In this document: positions 11,775 to 23,406 of the stretch, piece after piece
How the letters are laid out: each line of letters starts with the position of its first letter
Numbering within the stretch: the first letter of the stretch is position 1
NCBI RefSeq assembly: GCF_036785885.1
Contig: NC_092312.1
Span: 23,082,001-23,146,000 of the forward strand
DNA from: Coffea arabica
Lineage: Eukaryota; Streptophyta; Magnoliopsida; Gentianales; Rubiaceae
Length of the DNA stretch: 64,000 nt
Direction of reading: 5' to 3'
Translations under genes and position numbers: made by a program
Notes under the pieces: model-generated
Databases searched by the model: none
Seen by the model: the letters and a program-made list of their open reading frames with translations, nothing else
Told to the model about the DNA's origin: nothing

Positions 11775-12034
11775 CTCTCCATCTGAAATTATTTATCACA
11801 TTTCAAGATTTCAATTTTTTAAAAATAGTGACTTGATAGTAATGTTAATAGATTTATTTTCAGAGTTACTCTCAAAAATTCAAAATTCAAATGTGAAATT
11901 AATATGGAATATAGATAAAAATATGGATAACATTGGAAAAAATATATAAAAGTAACTTTGATTTTGAAAAGATGACAAACATTATGAGATACTCCAAAAT
12001 GAAAAGTATATCACTTTGAATAGGACGCAGGGAG
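11775..12034. mobile_element. Stowaway-like MITE, degenerate left end
   Basis: The right end, inverted, reads CTCCCTGCGTCCTATTC and is followed by TA. The left end begins CTCTCCATCTGAAATTATTT, a decayed version of the CTCCCTCYGTCCC Stowaway terminus. The 260-bp size and terminal motif fit Tc1/mariner-derived MITEs. The left boundary is less certain. Confidence 0.55.
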
Positions 12035-15000
12035 TATTATCAGTATATATATATATTTTGTGTTTATTTATGTAGTGCATAGATTTTAATACACCAAACT
12101 ACATTTTAAGACATAATTTTGATTTTGTCTCAAAAAAAATTAGAGAAAGATTCAAGTTTGATTTGACGTGTGAATTTTTATTTGGAATAAAAGTTTATGT
12201 CTGAAATGATATTACTCAAGTTCACGGAGCGAACGTGCTTTTAAAATGTAAAAGGGTTTCAGATTAATTTTCTATGCATTGATAATGTATACATCTTTAC
12301 CGTTGAATACATAAAACACATGCACCTAAACTTAAAAATGTATATACTGTAAGTATGTACTATAAGATTAACTCAAGGGTTTTAGTTCAACTTTTGTGCA
12401 CTTAGTCAATCGTGAAAGCTTAGATGACGACATCTTTGATTATTGTCAGCCTCTTCCCTCGTTTATGCATATAATACTACTTTTAAGTTAAAGCTTCCCC
12501 AAGGTTCACGCTAGCTAGAAGCTCAATGTTCTATTTCCAAACAATAATGTTCATCATTTTATGAAAACAGTTCTCATTATACCACCTAGTATGTATATAT
12601 AAATAGCATACAATAGAGTAGGAAAGATATTTGGTAAAGTAAAACACACACACACACACACACACACATACATTCTAGGGTTTGAAAAAGCTCTTTTTTA
12701 TTGGAAAATTCAAACCATATGGCTTCGACTGGGTGATGGACGCAAAAGAATTATTTTTAATCAAACGGTATACATAGAGTTTTGGCAAGACACGGCCTTG
12801 ATCGGGCATTTTTTTTCAAGCAAATTAAAGGGCAATCGATACAAAGAAAAGCAAAGTAAATTGGACATCTTTCAAGCGAAGGGCATCGATGCACACATGT
12901 GGATTTGCATTTCCACACATGGCCACAAATTCAAACCATGGGTCGATCTTTGGGCACTAAAATCATATGAAGGCAACGATGCTGATCAGATGGGCACGAG
13001 ACTGGTTGGGACGAACAAGGTTATGAAACATCCCTCTTTTTCATGGGGTTTAAAGTTATTTAACGCTATAATGCAAAGATAAACGAGGCTAAATGCCTCG
13101 TGCCAATTGTGCATGTGCTTTTACTCCACGTTTTGTATTTTGAACTTCTGTTTTTGGGGCAAACGCCTTATCTCTTCCAAAAACACTATTCATATAGGAG
13201 GCCAGAGAAGGTAAAACAAGGAGTTAACAAGCAATGTGAGGCAAACAGTAGCTTTCTCTGCGCGCGTTGCAACAGGAAGAACATATGGTACGTACTGGGT
13301 GCTAATTAATTGTCTTTTTGTGCTTCCTCATGCAATATAACTGGCACTTTAACATTGGGACCCCGGTGTCCTCCTCAAATATGTACCATATGTGAGATGG
13401 CTAATTCGCAGGATTAACGCAATATACATACCTTCTTAGAAGACATAGAATCCAATTTCCACAGGAAAAGCAAAAGATGAAGTACGGATCCTGATTTTGC
13501 ACGCGAATTTCATGTCTCAAATGTGCATGTGCTAAATAAAGTTGCGATTTCTACATTTAGGGTTTCTGGGAATGATGTCAACGGACTTATACAGCTGGTT
13601 TTTTCAAAACTGGACTTCTAATTCTGTCACGTTTTGATTGCATGAATGAGTAGTCATTTCTATGTTTCCGGTCGATCGTATGCTTGAGGATCGAACGCAC
13701 AAACACGAAGATTTGAACCACGGGGGCAATTGTCTGATGCTTTAAGTTTTTGTTTATTTATTATGAACAAGAGAATTCTATTTATTCAAGAAAGCTACAC
13801 TAATGATATATAGTAAACACATGATCTGAAAACCCAATAACAGATAACACTACTGTCACGTATGTAGTTATTATGAAAATAATAATGATCGTTTAATTAT
13901 TGTCTCATCCACCTGATCGAGCTGCTAGTAAGTGCATCATGGCCTTTTACTTTTGTTTGATAACAATATAGTAATCCTGTCTCGTTTTTATTTTGAAACT
14001 TGATGAAAATCTTCCAACACGAATGAATGAACAAAATGATGGGCGGCTTTCTATTAAGGATTCCAAACTGGTGGTTGATTTTGCATAAACAGCTAAACAA
14101 CGCACCATCTTATTGGCATTCCAACGTGCATGCATGCCTTCTACTCGATGTTATGTAACCCACAGTGCATTATTGGAATCGAAAGTACAATCTTATTAGT
14201 GTCCCATGAGATGATGTTATACTTTCGATCTTATTAGTGTCCCATGAGATGATGTTATTTTAGACTAAATACAATAAAGCATCAGGAACGATTGCTCCAC
14301 CACATAATATTGTATTCTGTTGGTCTTTGTATTTTTGTTGGTCTTGGTCTTTTCTGCTACGGGCACAATTTGAGAGGTTTAAATGTAGTGCTTTAATTTT
14401 ATGGCAATCCTAATCTATATATCCTTCCTTGAAAGAACTTAAAATTACATATTATTTTCAAGCTAACTTGATCTATAACAATTTAAAAAAAAAAAAAAAA
14501 GTTTTTGAGAAAGAGAGGTAGAAATTCACTACTATTTTAGCCTAATTCACTCTCTTCCAATACTTTTGTAATTTAAATAACTAAAAAGCCCTCATACTTT
14601 GAAAACAATTATAGAATTGAAAATCATGAAGAAAATGGTGGGAGCTTATTTGACATTACTAAATTAGATCAACAAGATGGAAGTAATTCAACGAGGCCAA
14701 TATAGAAGTGAACATATCACATTTCATAACACACACACACACACATGTATATATATAACTTTTGTGAAATAGGTGATTTCGATTACTTTTGACTTTCACT
14801 AATGGACTAGATTTTATAAACATAGTGATCTTTGGATGATAACAACTTAAAACAAATTGATCAACATATTCTTTTTTGCGCTAAAGAGAGCCATAATTAT
14901 TGGCCTTGATGCCAAATTGGATGGCAATAAAAAGGTCAAAAAGGGCAAGCAATTAAAAATTCTTTAACGAGACTTTCATATGTCCAGTATTTTCGAATAG

Positions 15001-15110
15001 TTTAGTTTAGGATTAAATTGTGTTTTCCATTCATCTCCAATAATGACAACATAAAATAAAAGATACGATTCCCCCCCTCTTGTACTGAGTTCATCAATTA
15101 ATAGAGAAAA
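12035..15110. other. Intergenic, repeats only
   Basis: No gene recognised. It contains a CA microsatellite (12644-12668), a CA run near 14731-14744, and a 30-bp direct duplication (annotated separately). The open frames at 12798-13309 and 13897-14135 show no domain, repeat pattern or intron signals that would support a protein. Confidence 0.5.
14191..14258 (+). repeat. 30-bp near-tandem direct repeat
   Basis: The unit starting TCTTATTAGTGTCCCATGAG at 14191-14220 recurs exactly at 14229-14258 with an 8-base spacer. The first copy is preceded by ATCGAAAGTA and the spacer contains its inverse TACTTTCGAT, so a small inverted motif accompanies the duplication. Confidence 0.85.
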
Positions 15111-15119
15111 CACAATCTT

Positions 15120-15729
15120 AGCTCCATGTATTATATATTTTTTTGCACCTTAAATTTGTATCATTTTTTCACTTTACACTCTAAACTTCAACTTTTGACA
15201 CTTTATACCTTAAACTTTCAATTTTAAATATTCTACATCCTAAACTTTTAAATTTATCGCATATAAGTCCAATCAATAAGAACATTAGCAAAATCAATTG
15301 CATAAAGGACTCTACAAATAAATGATAATTTACTGAAAATGGTCAAAAGAAACCCAAGGTATCACAGCTATGACAAAGTCGTATATATATATTGTCATTA
15401 ATTTACACCGTCTTTTATCTTGTTAATTTTGCTAATAATATTAGCGATTTGTGACTACATAAATCAATGACAATATGTTAAAAGCAGTCCAAAGGAGTCA
15501 ATGGACCATAGTTAGAACAAATTGATACATTTTTATTAATTTTTGTAGTCCTTTATCTTGTTAATTTTTGTAAATATTATCATTGTTGGGCATAAATGGG
15601 ACAAACTTGAAAATTTAGGGTTTAAAGTGTTTAAAATTGAGCGTTTAGAATGTAAAGTATCTAAAATTAAAATTTAAGATGCAAAATAAGAAAGTGGTAT
15701 AAATTCGGGTGTGCAAAATGGAATTAATC
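15120..15729. mobile_element. Non-autonomous element with long (~150 bp) TIRs, family D
   Basis: Roughly the first and last 150 bp are inverted copies. Inward from each end they run through a TCCATKTWTTATAT/TTTTGCAC segment, TTAAATTTGTAT or GAATTTATAC, then alternating CACTTTACAYYCTAAAC and CAATTTTAAA blocks. Long TIRs with no coding interior fit a foldback or Mutator-like MITE. A target duplication was not resolved, so edges are approximate to about 10 bp. Confidence 0.6.
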
Positions 15730-16514
15730 CTATTCTTTTCATCTTCTTTCGTTTCTAAAAGCTCAGCCTTATTTGGTGATGCAGATAGCAAGATCTCATA
15801 GCTCCATGTTTGATGAATAATCCGATACACTGCCCTCAGATTCCATGACGGCAAGGTGAGATTCGATGGGCTAAAAAGTTAAACGAATCAATCATCAAAC
15901 AAATTTTGCAAAAACTATTTTGTGAGGATTGTGTCTTCCGGTGAGGAAAAGGAACAGAGTGTGTTTCTTGAAAAGCCAACAACTGCTTTCCAATCGGGAT
16001 AATGAATTGAGTCTGTGGACTATATATAGATTTCCTTGAAAGTTGGCTTCTCGTTTCTACCGATTGCATTGAGTAGATCCATCCACGCACATTCATGAAA
16101 TGGTCGCACTACTGCAATGCTCAATGAAACTGTACCACCAGCAACTCGCATACTGATTTGTTGTTCTTGCAAGTTGGATACACCAGAAGCACCAATCATG
16201 TTGTTGCTACAAACTACGTACGTGAGCTATACATATGAGTCAATGCTACACACTAGGCTATATGAAGATGGACCGGTCAAATTTCCATGCGATGCTCAGT
16301 TCCCAGTTTTCCTTGTTCTTCCGGACGCCATGTTTGCTATCCACCGCTGCACGAAACATGAGAGTTTTCAAACAGCAGAATGGGTAGCCAAAGAAAGGAC
16401 GTAAAGAATGCCCCTTTGGCAACGGTAAAAGTCAAATTTAGTCGTACCTTCTTTACAAAGTACATATTCAAGGTCGAATAAATAACTGACTTATTAAGAG
16501 AAGAGAACGTCATT
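15730..16514. other. Intergenic, no gene supported
   Basis: Open frames at 15836-16096 (minus) and 16117-16404 (plus, 95 codons) have no recognised domain or splice context. The plus-strand frame is the longest here but cannot be supported as a gene by sequence alone. Confidence 0.4.
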
Positions 16515-17005
16515 GAAAATGTTATTCACATTTTATTAAATCAAATGAATTTTTTCGTCATTCACTTTTAAAATAGTAACTTTACGTCCTAAGTTTTCAA
16601 TTATTTTTTATTCTAAATCCATCACGTGACTCACACATGATCAATAATTTTTTAGGAGTAAAAAAGTTAGATCTCATTTATAGTTAAACAAATGAGCCAT
16701 TTTTATATTCATTTTTGTTCCAAAAAATAAGATCTGACCTAGATCATATTCATTTTTTCCTTAAGAAAATGAAATCTGATCCAATTTATATTCATTTTTA
16801 CTACCAAAAAAAAAATGAGATTTGACCTTTTTTTTTTGTACATAAAAAATAAGTGTATGTGGGTCACGTGGTGATTTCAAATTAAAAAGTAATCGAAAAC
16901 TTAAGTTGGTTGTAAAGTTAATATTTAAAAAGAGTTAATATTTAAAAAGTAAAGAATGAAAAAATTCACTTAGCAAAATATAAAGGACATTTTGAACAAT
17001 TTTTG
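16515..17005. mobile_element. Non-autonomous TIR element, family C copy 2
   Basis: Same family as the element at 2741-3170. The ends are inverted copies built from AAATGAATTTTTT / AGTGAATTTTTTC and CACTTTTAAAATAGTAACTTTACG-like blocks, and the interior repeats GTTAGATCTC, AAGATCTGAC and AAATCTGATC motifs. A duplicated GTTAATATTTAAAAAG near 16917-16949 is specific to this copy. No coding capacity. Confidence 0.6.
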
Positions 17006-17279
17006 CTCGAGAGAAATAATGTTCAAGCAAGGAATGGCCACAAAAATGATAACTGCATCACCGATGATTGAGAACTAAGATCATGTAGATATCCGACATG
17101 GTATGGGTAGATGCAGCTTGTTTTATCTGGGGGACATGCACACGAGGGCAGTAATTAATGGGCAAGTTAAATTTGGACAACTTGCAACCTTCCCCTCCCC
17201 CCCCCCCCCCCTTTTTTTTTGTCAATTGACACCATTTGTTTTATCCAGGGGACATACCCAATGGGAATCAAACCGGCGT

Positions 17280-17359
17280 ATTATGCATCTATATGAATTT
17301 GGAGAAATCATATTGATCGATATATTATGCATTCGTATGAATGTGGAGAAATCATATTG
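17280..17359 (+). repeat. 36-bp direct repeat, two diverged units
   Basis: Two units (17280-17315 and 17324-17359) share ATTATGCAT...TATGAAT...GGAGAAATCATATTG with a few substitutions, at a 44-bp offset. It looks like a local duplication. Confidence 0.7.
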
Positions 17360-18364
17360 TGATAAAACCAGGTAAGATTTGAACTCTTAACTTTTTATAC
17401 CACCAAGATTTCAAGTCTTTGGTGATTGCAACAATCCAAACGGTTGTTGAATAACAACTCGCAGGCTATGAAATATATATCTTTTGGGTAAAAACAGCAT
17501 CATTCATTAATTTACATTAATAATAGAAATTACATCAACCATACATGGATACAAACACAGCTGTGAATGACAGAACTAGATACTACAACCTAAAAGTCAA
17601 GAGAATATTACACTATAAAACTCGACGAATATTTAAAAGATAAAACGCTTACAGTCCCATGATCATGCGTGCATGCTTCCAAGCGCATCACTTACTAGAA
17701 ATTTCTGTCATATGATGAAATTGCTGGGGGACATTTGCCAGCGCGAATTGGTCATGTTTTCCTCAGAAAATCAATATCCATAGTCAACCTTCTGGGAAAA
17801 TTGATTTTTTTTTAGACTTTTCTCAAGTTCTTATGTAATTTGGCATCAAATGATGCGTATTGTGAAAATTAAAATGCACCCGATTCTGCGTCAATTAATG
17901 TTATGCGTACATTTTGTCTCTAGATATTTCCCTAACATTGTCGTTTTCTTTTTTCAACGTTTTCCCTCACATTATCACACAAACCATATTAATAGCTATT
18001 AGAGTTCGTCTCCTTCGGTTCGTGCCTTCCAAGAATTCCAGCTTACGGTGAGGGATCGATGTAGTAACAAATTTTCTCTGGAATTCATAAGTGGCTTTAA
18101 CGTATTAATCTAGTGGCCGTTGTAGAAGAAACTTTTGCTTGCCTGAAAAATGCATCAATCATTGATGCAAATGAAAGAAAAGAAATCATTGATGCATATG
18201 CAAACGCAAGTGCTAATTTCAATTTCTGTACATCAGCAGAAAGAGAACGACAATAAAGAAAATAGCCAAATAGACCAATAAAGGTATGATCTCCCAGATA
18301 TCAAACTTGGTTCATTGCGCTCCTCAAGTTAGGGCTTTTTTGGGAAATTGATTAAAGCATCATA

Positions 18365-18366
<2 letters not shown>

Positions 18367-18418
<52 letters not shown>
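18367..18418. repeat. (AT)26 microsatellite
   Basis: Uninterrupted AT dinucleotide repeat of 52 bp, the longest simple repeat seen in the window. Confidence 0.95.
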
Positions 18419-18421
<3 letters not shown>

Positions 18422-18551
18422 CTGAAAAAGATATATTGGAGATCACAAGCTGGGTTGAGCTTTCTTTTTATGTTCGCTCCCTTTTTCGCATTAAACCAAT
18501 GAATATCTGGATTTGGATCTATTGCACGGGCCATTTCCATTGATTTTTTGA

Positions 18552-18712
18552 AGAATAATCAAATTATTTGCACGAAGCCTTTACATCATAAATATATTTT
18601 TCAACCTACCTTTTTATATTTCCAATCACCTTTTTATTTCACATACATCACATCACAAAAAGTGATACAGTAATTATTTTAAATAGTATTTCAAATAATA
18701 CTCTATCCAAAT
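18552..18712 (-). mobile_element. MITE family A, reverse-orientation copy
   Basis: In reverse orientation it matches the element at 56576-56732 almost throughout: TTTACATCATAAATATATTT, CAACCTACCTTTTTATATT, the core ACATACATCACATCACAAAA and the end AATACTCTATCCAAA. Size about 160 bp, TIR based on GTTTGGATA, no coding capacity. Confidence 0.75.
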
Positions 18713-18906
18713 AAACCCGAAAATCTTCCTTCATTTACTTTTTACCAAAAAAATCTTCAATCATTAGTTCAGGTCAATCATTTATGTCAATTGTGTCCAA
18801 TTCCACAAGATGTGTATTCATTTCTTGAATGTGTAACTCAAAGAACAAATTTTGACAGATCCTATACGTGACGTTTAAAATGATGTACATACAGTGATTT
18901 GAATCT

Positions 18907-18938
<32 letters not shown>

Positions 18939-21489
18939 CATACGTGTGTGTGTGTGTGTGTGTTGCCAATTCGTGGCAATAAACCTTTCACAGATCGTCA
19001 TTTTGATAGCAGGGTGTCCCATTACACGTTTTCCCATGGGTAATTAGTAAATTGGTTATGTATTGCTGCTATATGACTTATATGCCGCCTTCATATTTCC
19101 TGATAATTGTTGATAACGTCTCATCAAAGGAAAAATAAATACATCTGAATGCATTGCCATCAACATTGTGTCATCTTTGAGTTGCTTAAAATCCATTGCT
19201 TCACATGCCAATGCTGAGGGCCACCAAAGAGATATATTTCCAACCATATTGCCATCTCATATAATACATCATCACCACAAAAAGCTCAAATAATCTAAGG
19301 AGTGTTTTTGGGAGAAGAAGTATCTCTGCATGTCAGTGCTAGTGTGCCAAATTTTGGCAATGTTAGGAAACTTGTTTTGGTCAAGGATGAAATTTTTTTT
19401 TTTTTCCTTTCTGTTGGAAAGAGTTTTTTTTTTTTTTTTTTGGGATGTTTGGTGAATTCATACGACTTCCCTTCTTGAACAATCAATACAAATCTAGCTT
19501 AAAAACTAAATCGCTCATAGACACTGCAAGGACCCTACTTGGAGATCTCAATTGTCAGAATGCAGCATTAGATGTAGATACTTCAGCTAACGATTAGCCC
19601 CAATTATTTATGCCGAAGCAACAGATGGCGATCGAAAGATCGAGAGAAATTTGATTCTGCTATGAGCACTAAACAACTTTAGAAGATGTTAGAGTGATCT
19701 TGCCCAAATATGGACTATGTGTTGAAAATGGCCATATCCGAAGTTGAATGGCCTTGAGTGGCTGGGTTTTCACACTACAAAAAACACAAGTCTTCCATCG
19801 GCTCTGATGCTTGCATTGCATGTCTGGTGGGGAAAACAGATCAGGGCTGCTGCGGCTTCTTGTGGCCCTGATTGCATCCAACAACAACCGTACACAGACT
19901 TTTTTTATTGCACATTTCAGGATTATGCAGGGGAAAAAATTTTGATTAGATTTTACTCTATATTTCAAGATCCTCTTTGTACATGATAAAATCTGACCAT
20001 TATAAAAATTTATGTCAACATACATAATTGAGCCACCTAATTAATTGTGGGAAATTCTGCTTTAAATACTGGCCATTAAGCAGATTTGGATGTAGTTGAC
20101 AAGATTCAAGAACGGCCTGTTCCTTTTTATCAATTACAAAAACTGGTTTGAAGGCTATTTTCCGGTCCGAGAGATCAACACATATATCATTTGTGGATAT
20201 GCAATGCTGATTCGTTGGGGGATACGACATGGAAGCAAGTTGGTGGTCATCCAAAAAGTTGGTGGTCATCGATAGCATTAAATGTCTACAGGTGCTTTTC
20301 ATCCAAAAAGTTGGTGGTCACTACTTTCTCTTGCATGATTAGCCTCTATATCTATCCATGCATTGGTTTCTCAGATTAGAACTTCATCTTCTGTGGAAAT
20401 TCTGAAGCTTTCTGATGAAAGAAAACGTAGCAGTAAAAATTAATGCTAGAACTAATCAAAGTTTTAAAATAGGCTACTGAACAAGTCTTGAGTGGATTTG
20501 ATACCATTATTTTGTTCATTTGTCAGATCAGATCTGTAATTAGAACTGGGACAAAAAACTGTCAGATTTTCTTTTGGATGTGAATTACCTACGCACACAC
20601 ACACACACAACTTTTGCACACATTGTGAGATTGTTATTATATTCTTTTTTTTACGGCAACAATAATTTTTTTATAATTTAATCTGTTCTAATGTACAGGA
20701 AAGGAGCTTAAAGAGGCTACTTTGGTACTCCGACACTTCCTTTGAATTTTTTTCATTGCAAGTAGGATTTGAATTTCCGAATTTTTGGTGGTCACTGAGA
20801 TTTTGGCTCCGCGATTAGCTTGTTATTATATTCATTTCCCACTTTTTAGTGTTTTCAGTTATTAAAAAGCTGGAGGACCATGTTAAGAGTGCAAAAGTAA
20901 GTTAGTGCTTTCTAATTATATGGCAACAGCACGTATAGAAAAATAAAAGGACAAACAAAAAAAAAAAAATTTTCCGTGCTATTAAAAAAAAAAAAAAAAA
21001 GAAAACTTTGCTGCACTATACTATAGTATACTAGTATACTATACAGTATTAGGTATGGCCCAATTTTAAATTGTTTGCAGTTGGGTCGTTATTATGGACT
21101 CTATGGGTTGCTATCAACGGACCAATTGGACAAAGGTCACCTTAAATGCAGCATATATAACTGACTTACACCTGGAATTTGTGCAGCTTAATAATTCATT
21201 CAGGTTGTCTCTGCTCCATGAAATGCTTCCTCGCCATTCTAGCCAGGGGTCGGTCTACCCCCTAGCCACTGGTCCACTACTAAGAGTTGTATGAGAGGTT
21301 GTCGGTGCAATTAACTCGAAATTTTAATGATTAACTTTGGTCTAAATTCCATAATTTACACAGTTCTTGAAAATTTGAAGTTTCTTGTGCTAATGGTAAA
21401 ATCGCAGTTGAAGCAAAGGAAGTAAAATCCTGCCCTTAGAGTCTTTAGCTTCGACCCCAATCAGAACATTATCTATTAAGTTGGGCCGA
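18713..21489. other. Intergenic, no gene supported
   Basis: Contains a compound (TA)n (18907-18931) plus (GT)n (18944-18962) microsatellite, poly-A/T tracts, a CA run near 20593-20609 and a near-palindromic CTATACTATAGTATACTAGT segment near 21015. Near 20740-20830 a repeat-like motif resembles a reverse tRNA-derived sequence. The open frames at 19669-20379 on both strands overlap and have no domain support. Confidence 0.45.
20236..20320 (+). repeat. Short dispersed tandem motif, three copies
   Basis: AAGTTGGTGGTCATC occurs twice back to back, the second as CATCCAAAAAGTTGGTGGTC (20248-20267). The CATCCAAAAAGTTGGTGGTC form recurs at about 20300-20319. Confidence 0.7.
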
Positions 21490-21499
21490 GATTAAATAT

Positions 21500-21680
21500 T
21501 GAGTTAGTCAAAATGATAGAGTTAGTATCATATCTTCCTGCAATCCGAGTTTGAATCGCTCTTGGGACCTCCATCCGTCGTACAGGGATTGAGTTTACTC
21601 AATGCGCACTCTCGAGTAACGAGCAAGCACACTCTCGGATAATGGTTGCGGTTCCTTTGTCAACAAAAAAAATAAATAAA
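21500..21680 (+). mobile_element. Probable tRNA-derived SINE
   Basis: A roughly 180-bp unit has a B-box-like GAGTTTGAATCGC (21547-21559) and ends in an A-rich tail at 21664-21680. TAAATATT flanks both sides (about 21492 and 21675), possibly a short target duplication. The A box is weak. No coding potential. Confidence 0.5.
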
Positions 21681-23406
21681 TATTAAAGAAACAAAATCCC
21701 GTGAAAAATGACAAGAGATCAATCTCTCGCTCCACTGCACTTCGGGTTTAGGATCTTTCCACTCACTTCCATATCTACTAGTCATTACATTACATGAATT
21801 GTTGCCGTTGGAAGTTTTCATTCCCTTGTTGCTAGAAAATGATGACACCAAAAGTAAAAGAAAGCCACATTATTAATGGAATGGCAAAAAGAAATCAACT
21901 TCCATGCTTACATTATGGATTTCCTTTCATCTTTTTGGCAAAGATGCTACTAGTACTCTCTATATGGATGGACTTACTCTGCTGAAATCCAGAGCAAAAT
22001 TTTGAACAAATGCAAATGCATGGATTTGAATATGATGCATCCTTCTCTATGGGACTTCTTTATTCTCTTTTCAAGAGCTATTGAGCTGCCATATTGATAC
22101 ACAAGGATCCCAAGCTCAATCCTTCTCTATGAAAAATTCACAAGGGGTTAAACCCCCCCCCCCCCCCCCAAAATTAACAAAAACATAAAGGAAAAGAAAA
22201 TAAAGGTAAACCCCTTCAGTGTTCTCAATTCTACTCTACTGGAAGTCTCCCACCGACGAAAGAGAGTAAATAGGCCTCTAATTTTGTCAGCCAGATCTAA
22301 GAATCCGCGAGGAAATGGTGAGACAGCAGCCTAGGAAAATGATCTGGAGTCTCTCCTATACCGAAAGAGTTGCTATTCCTGCTCTTTCAACCACTAAAGA
22401 CTAAAGGCCCATCGCCTTCCTTTTCAATCTGAAAGAGAATTTAGCCTTCACATTTTGTTCCCTCAACTAGCTACCTGGATCCATTGGTGCATGCATTAGT
22501 GACTTTGACGTTGGACTGCATTTTTCTTTTGCCCCTTACTTTCCCTTCCCTTCCCTTCCCTTCCCCCCTCCTGCTATTGCTGCAAAAACACGAAGGATGC
22601 GACAAGCCAGGCTTGAGGGATCTGTACCTCCCGTACATGGACATCAGCGGATGCTCCTCAATGCTCATATACATAAAAGCATAGAACTAGTCTTCCATGG
22701 AAAGCTATATATGCATATATACTGCATTAGAACTTCTCTCTCGATGGTGTCAAACTGGCAATGTGCTCATCATCCCACAATTATTTGTTTGTTCTGTATG
22801 AAATCCTTCCAACGTTGACACCCATAAGCAGAAGAAGGGAGACATCAGGACATTGCATAGCTAATCATGCAACTTGTTATGATAATTGTGCACAAAGGAT
22901 GGCCATTTGATAGCCAAACCATCTTCTCTTTTAAATGGTTTTAGTTATAAAGTCAACAATGTAATGGTAGAACCATATTTGGAAATGCCCTGAACTGAAA
23001 CTTATGTTGCAGATAAGCAAAAGAATAATAATTAACATCAATGAAATCAATTCTCATCATCAGAAATCAGCAGCATTAACTTTCTAACAGTTGTATAATT
23101 CAATTACGGGATGATCAAGATTTCAAAAATGTCTGGTCGAATTAAACCTCAATTGATATACTATATCTTCAATACAGGCATCTCTTCATGCTCAAAGAAG
23201 AGAACCTTGTATATCTCCAATTCCAACAGTACAGAAATTTACCGACTGCAATTGATACAAAGCGACCAATCTTTCTTTGACCTATCAAACTACATTTTTT
23301 TCCGGATAAAAATAATATCTCAAAAGTTTTATGCAAACTATGCACCTAAGAACCTAAGGATTTCCTTTAGTAGTTATTCTTCTTTCTTTTTTAAGTAACA
23401 CATGCA
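21681..23406. other. Intergenic and 3' flank of the RNF25-like gene
   Basis: Holds a 17-base C run (22153-22169), a CTTCC-type repeat (22540-22566) and AT-rich DNA. The segment just below 23407 should contain the 3' UTR of the minus-strand ligase gene. Overlapping open frames at 22471-22818 derive partly from the simple repeat and are not accepted. Confidence 0.45.

Larger units (their letters stand above)
17006..18551. other. Intergenic, microsatellites and poly-C tract
   Basis: Contains a 15-base C run followed by nine T (17197-17220) and a 52-bp AT microsatellite (18367-18418). The open frame at 17103-17375 crosses the C/T homopolymer and is not credible. Near 17371-17440 there is a tRNA-B-box-like motif in reverse (RC AGAGTTCAAATCTTACC), possibly a SINE relic. 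Confidence 0.45.

Noticed and set aside
12798..13309. Adjacent plus-strand open frames (94 and 69 codons)
   Set aside because: No recognisable protein family, no conserved motif and no plausible intron joining them.
16117..16404. 95-codon plus-strand open frame as a small cysteine-containing protein
   Set aside because: No signal peptide, no regular Cys spacing of a known peptide family, and no promoter evidence.
19669..20379. Overlapping open frames on both strands as a small gene pair
   Set aside because: No similarity to known proteins, frames interrupted by repeat motifs, no splice structure.
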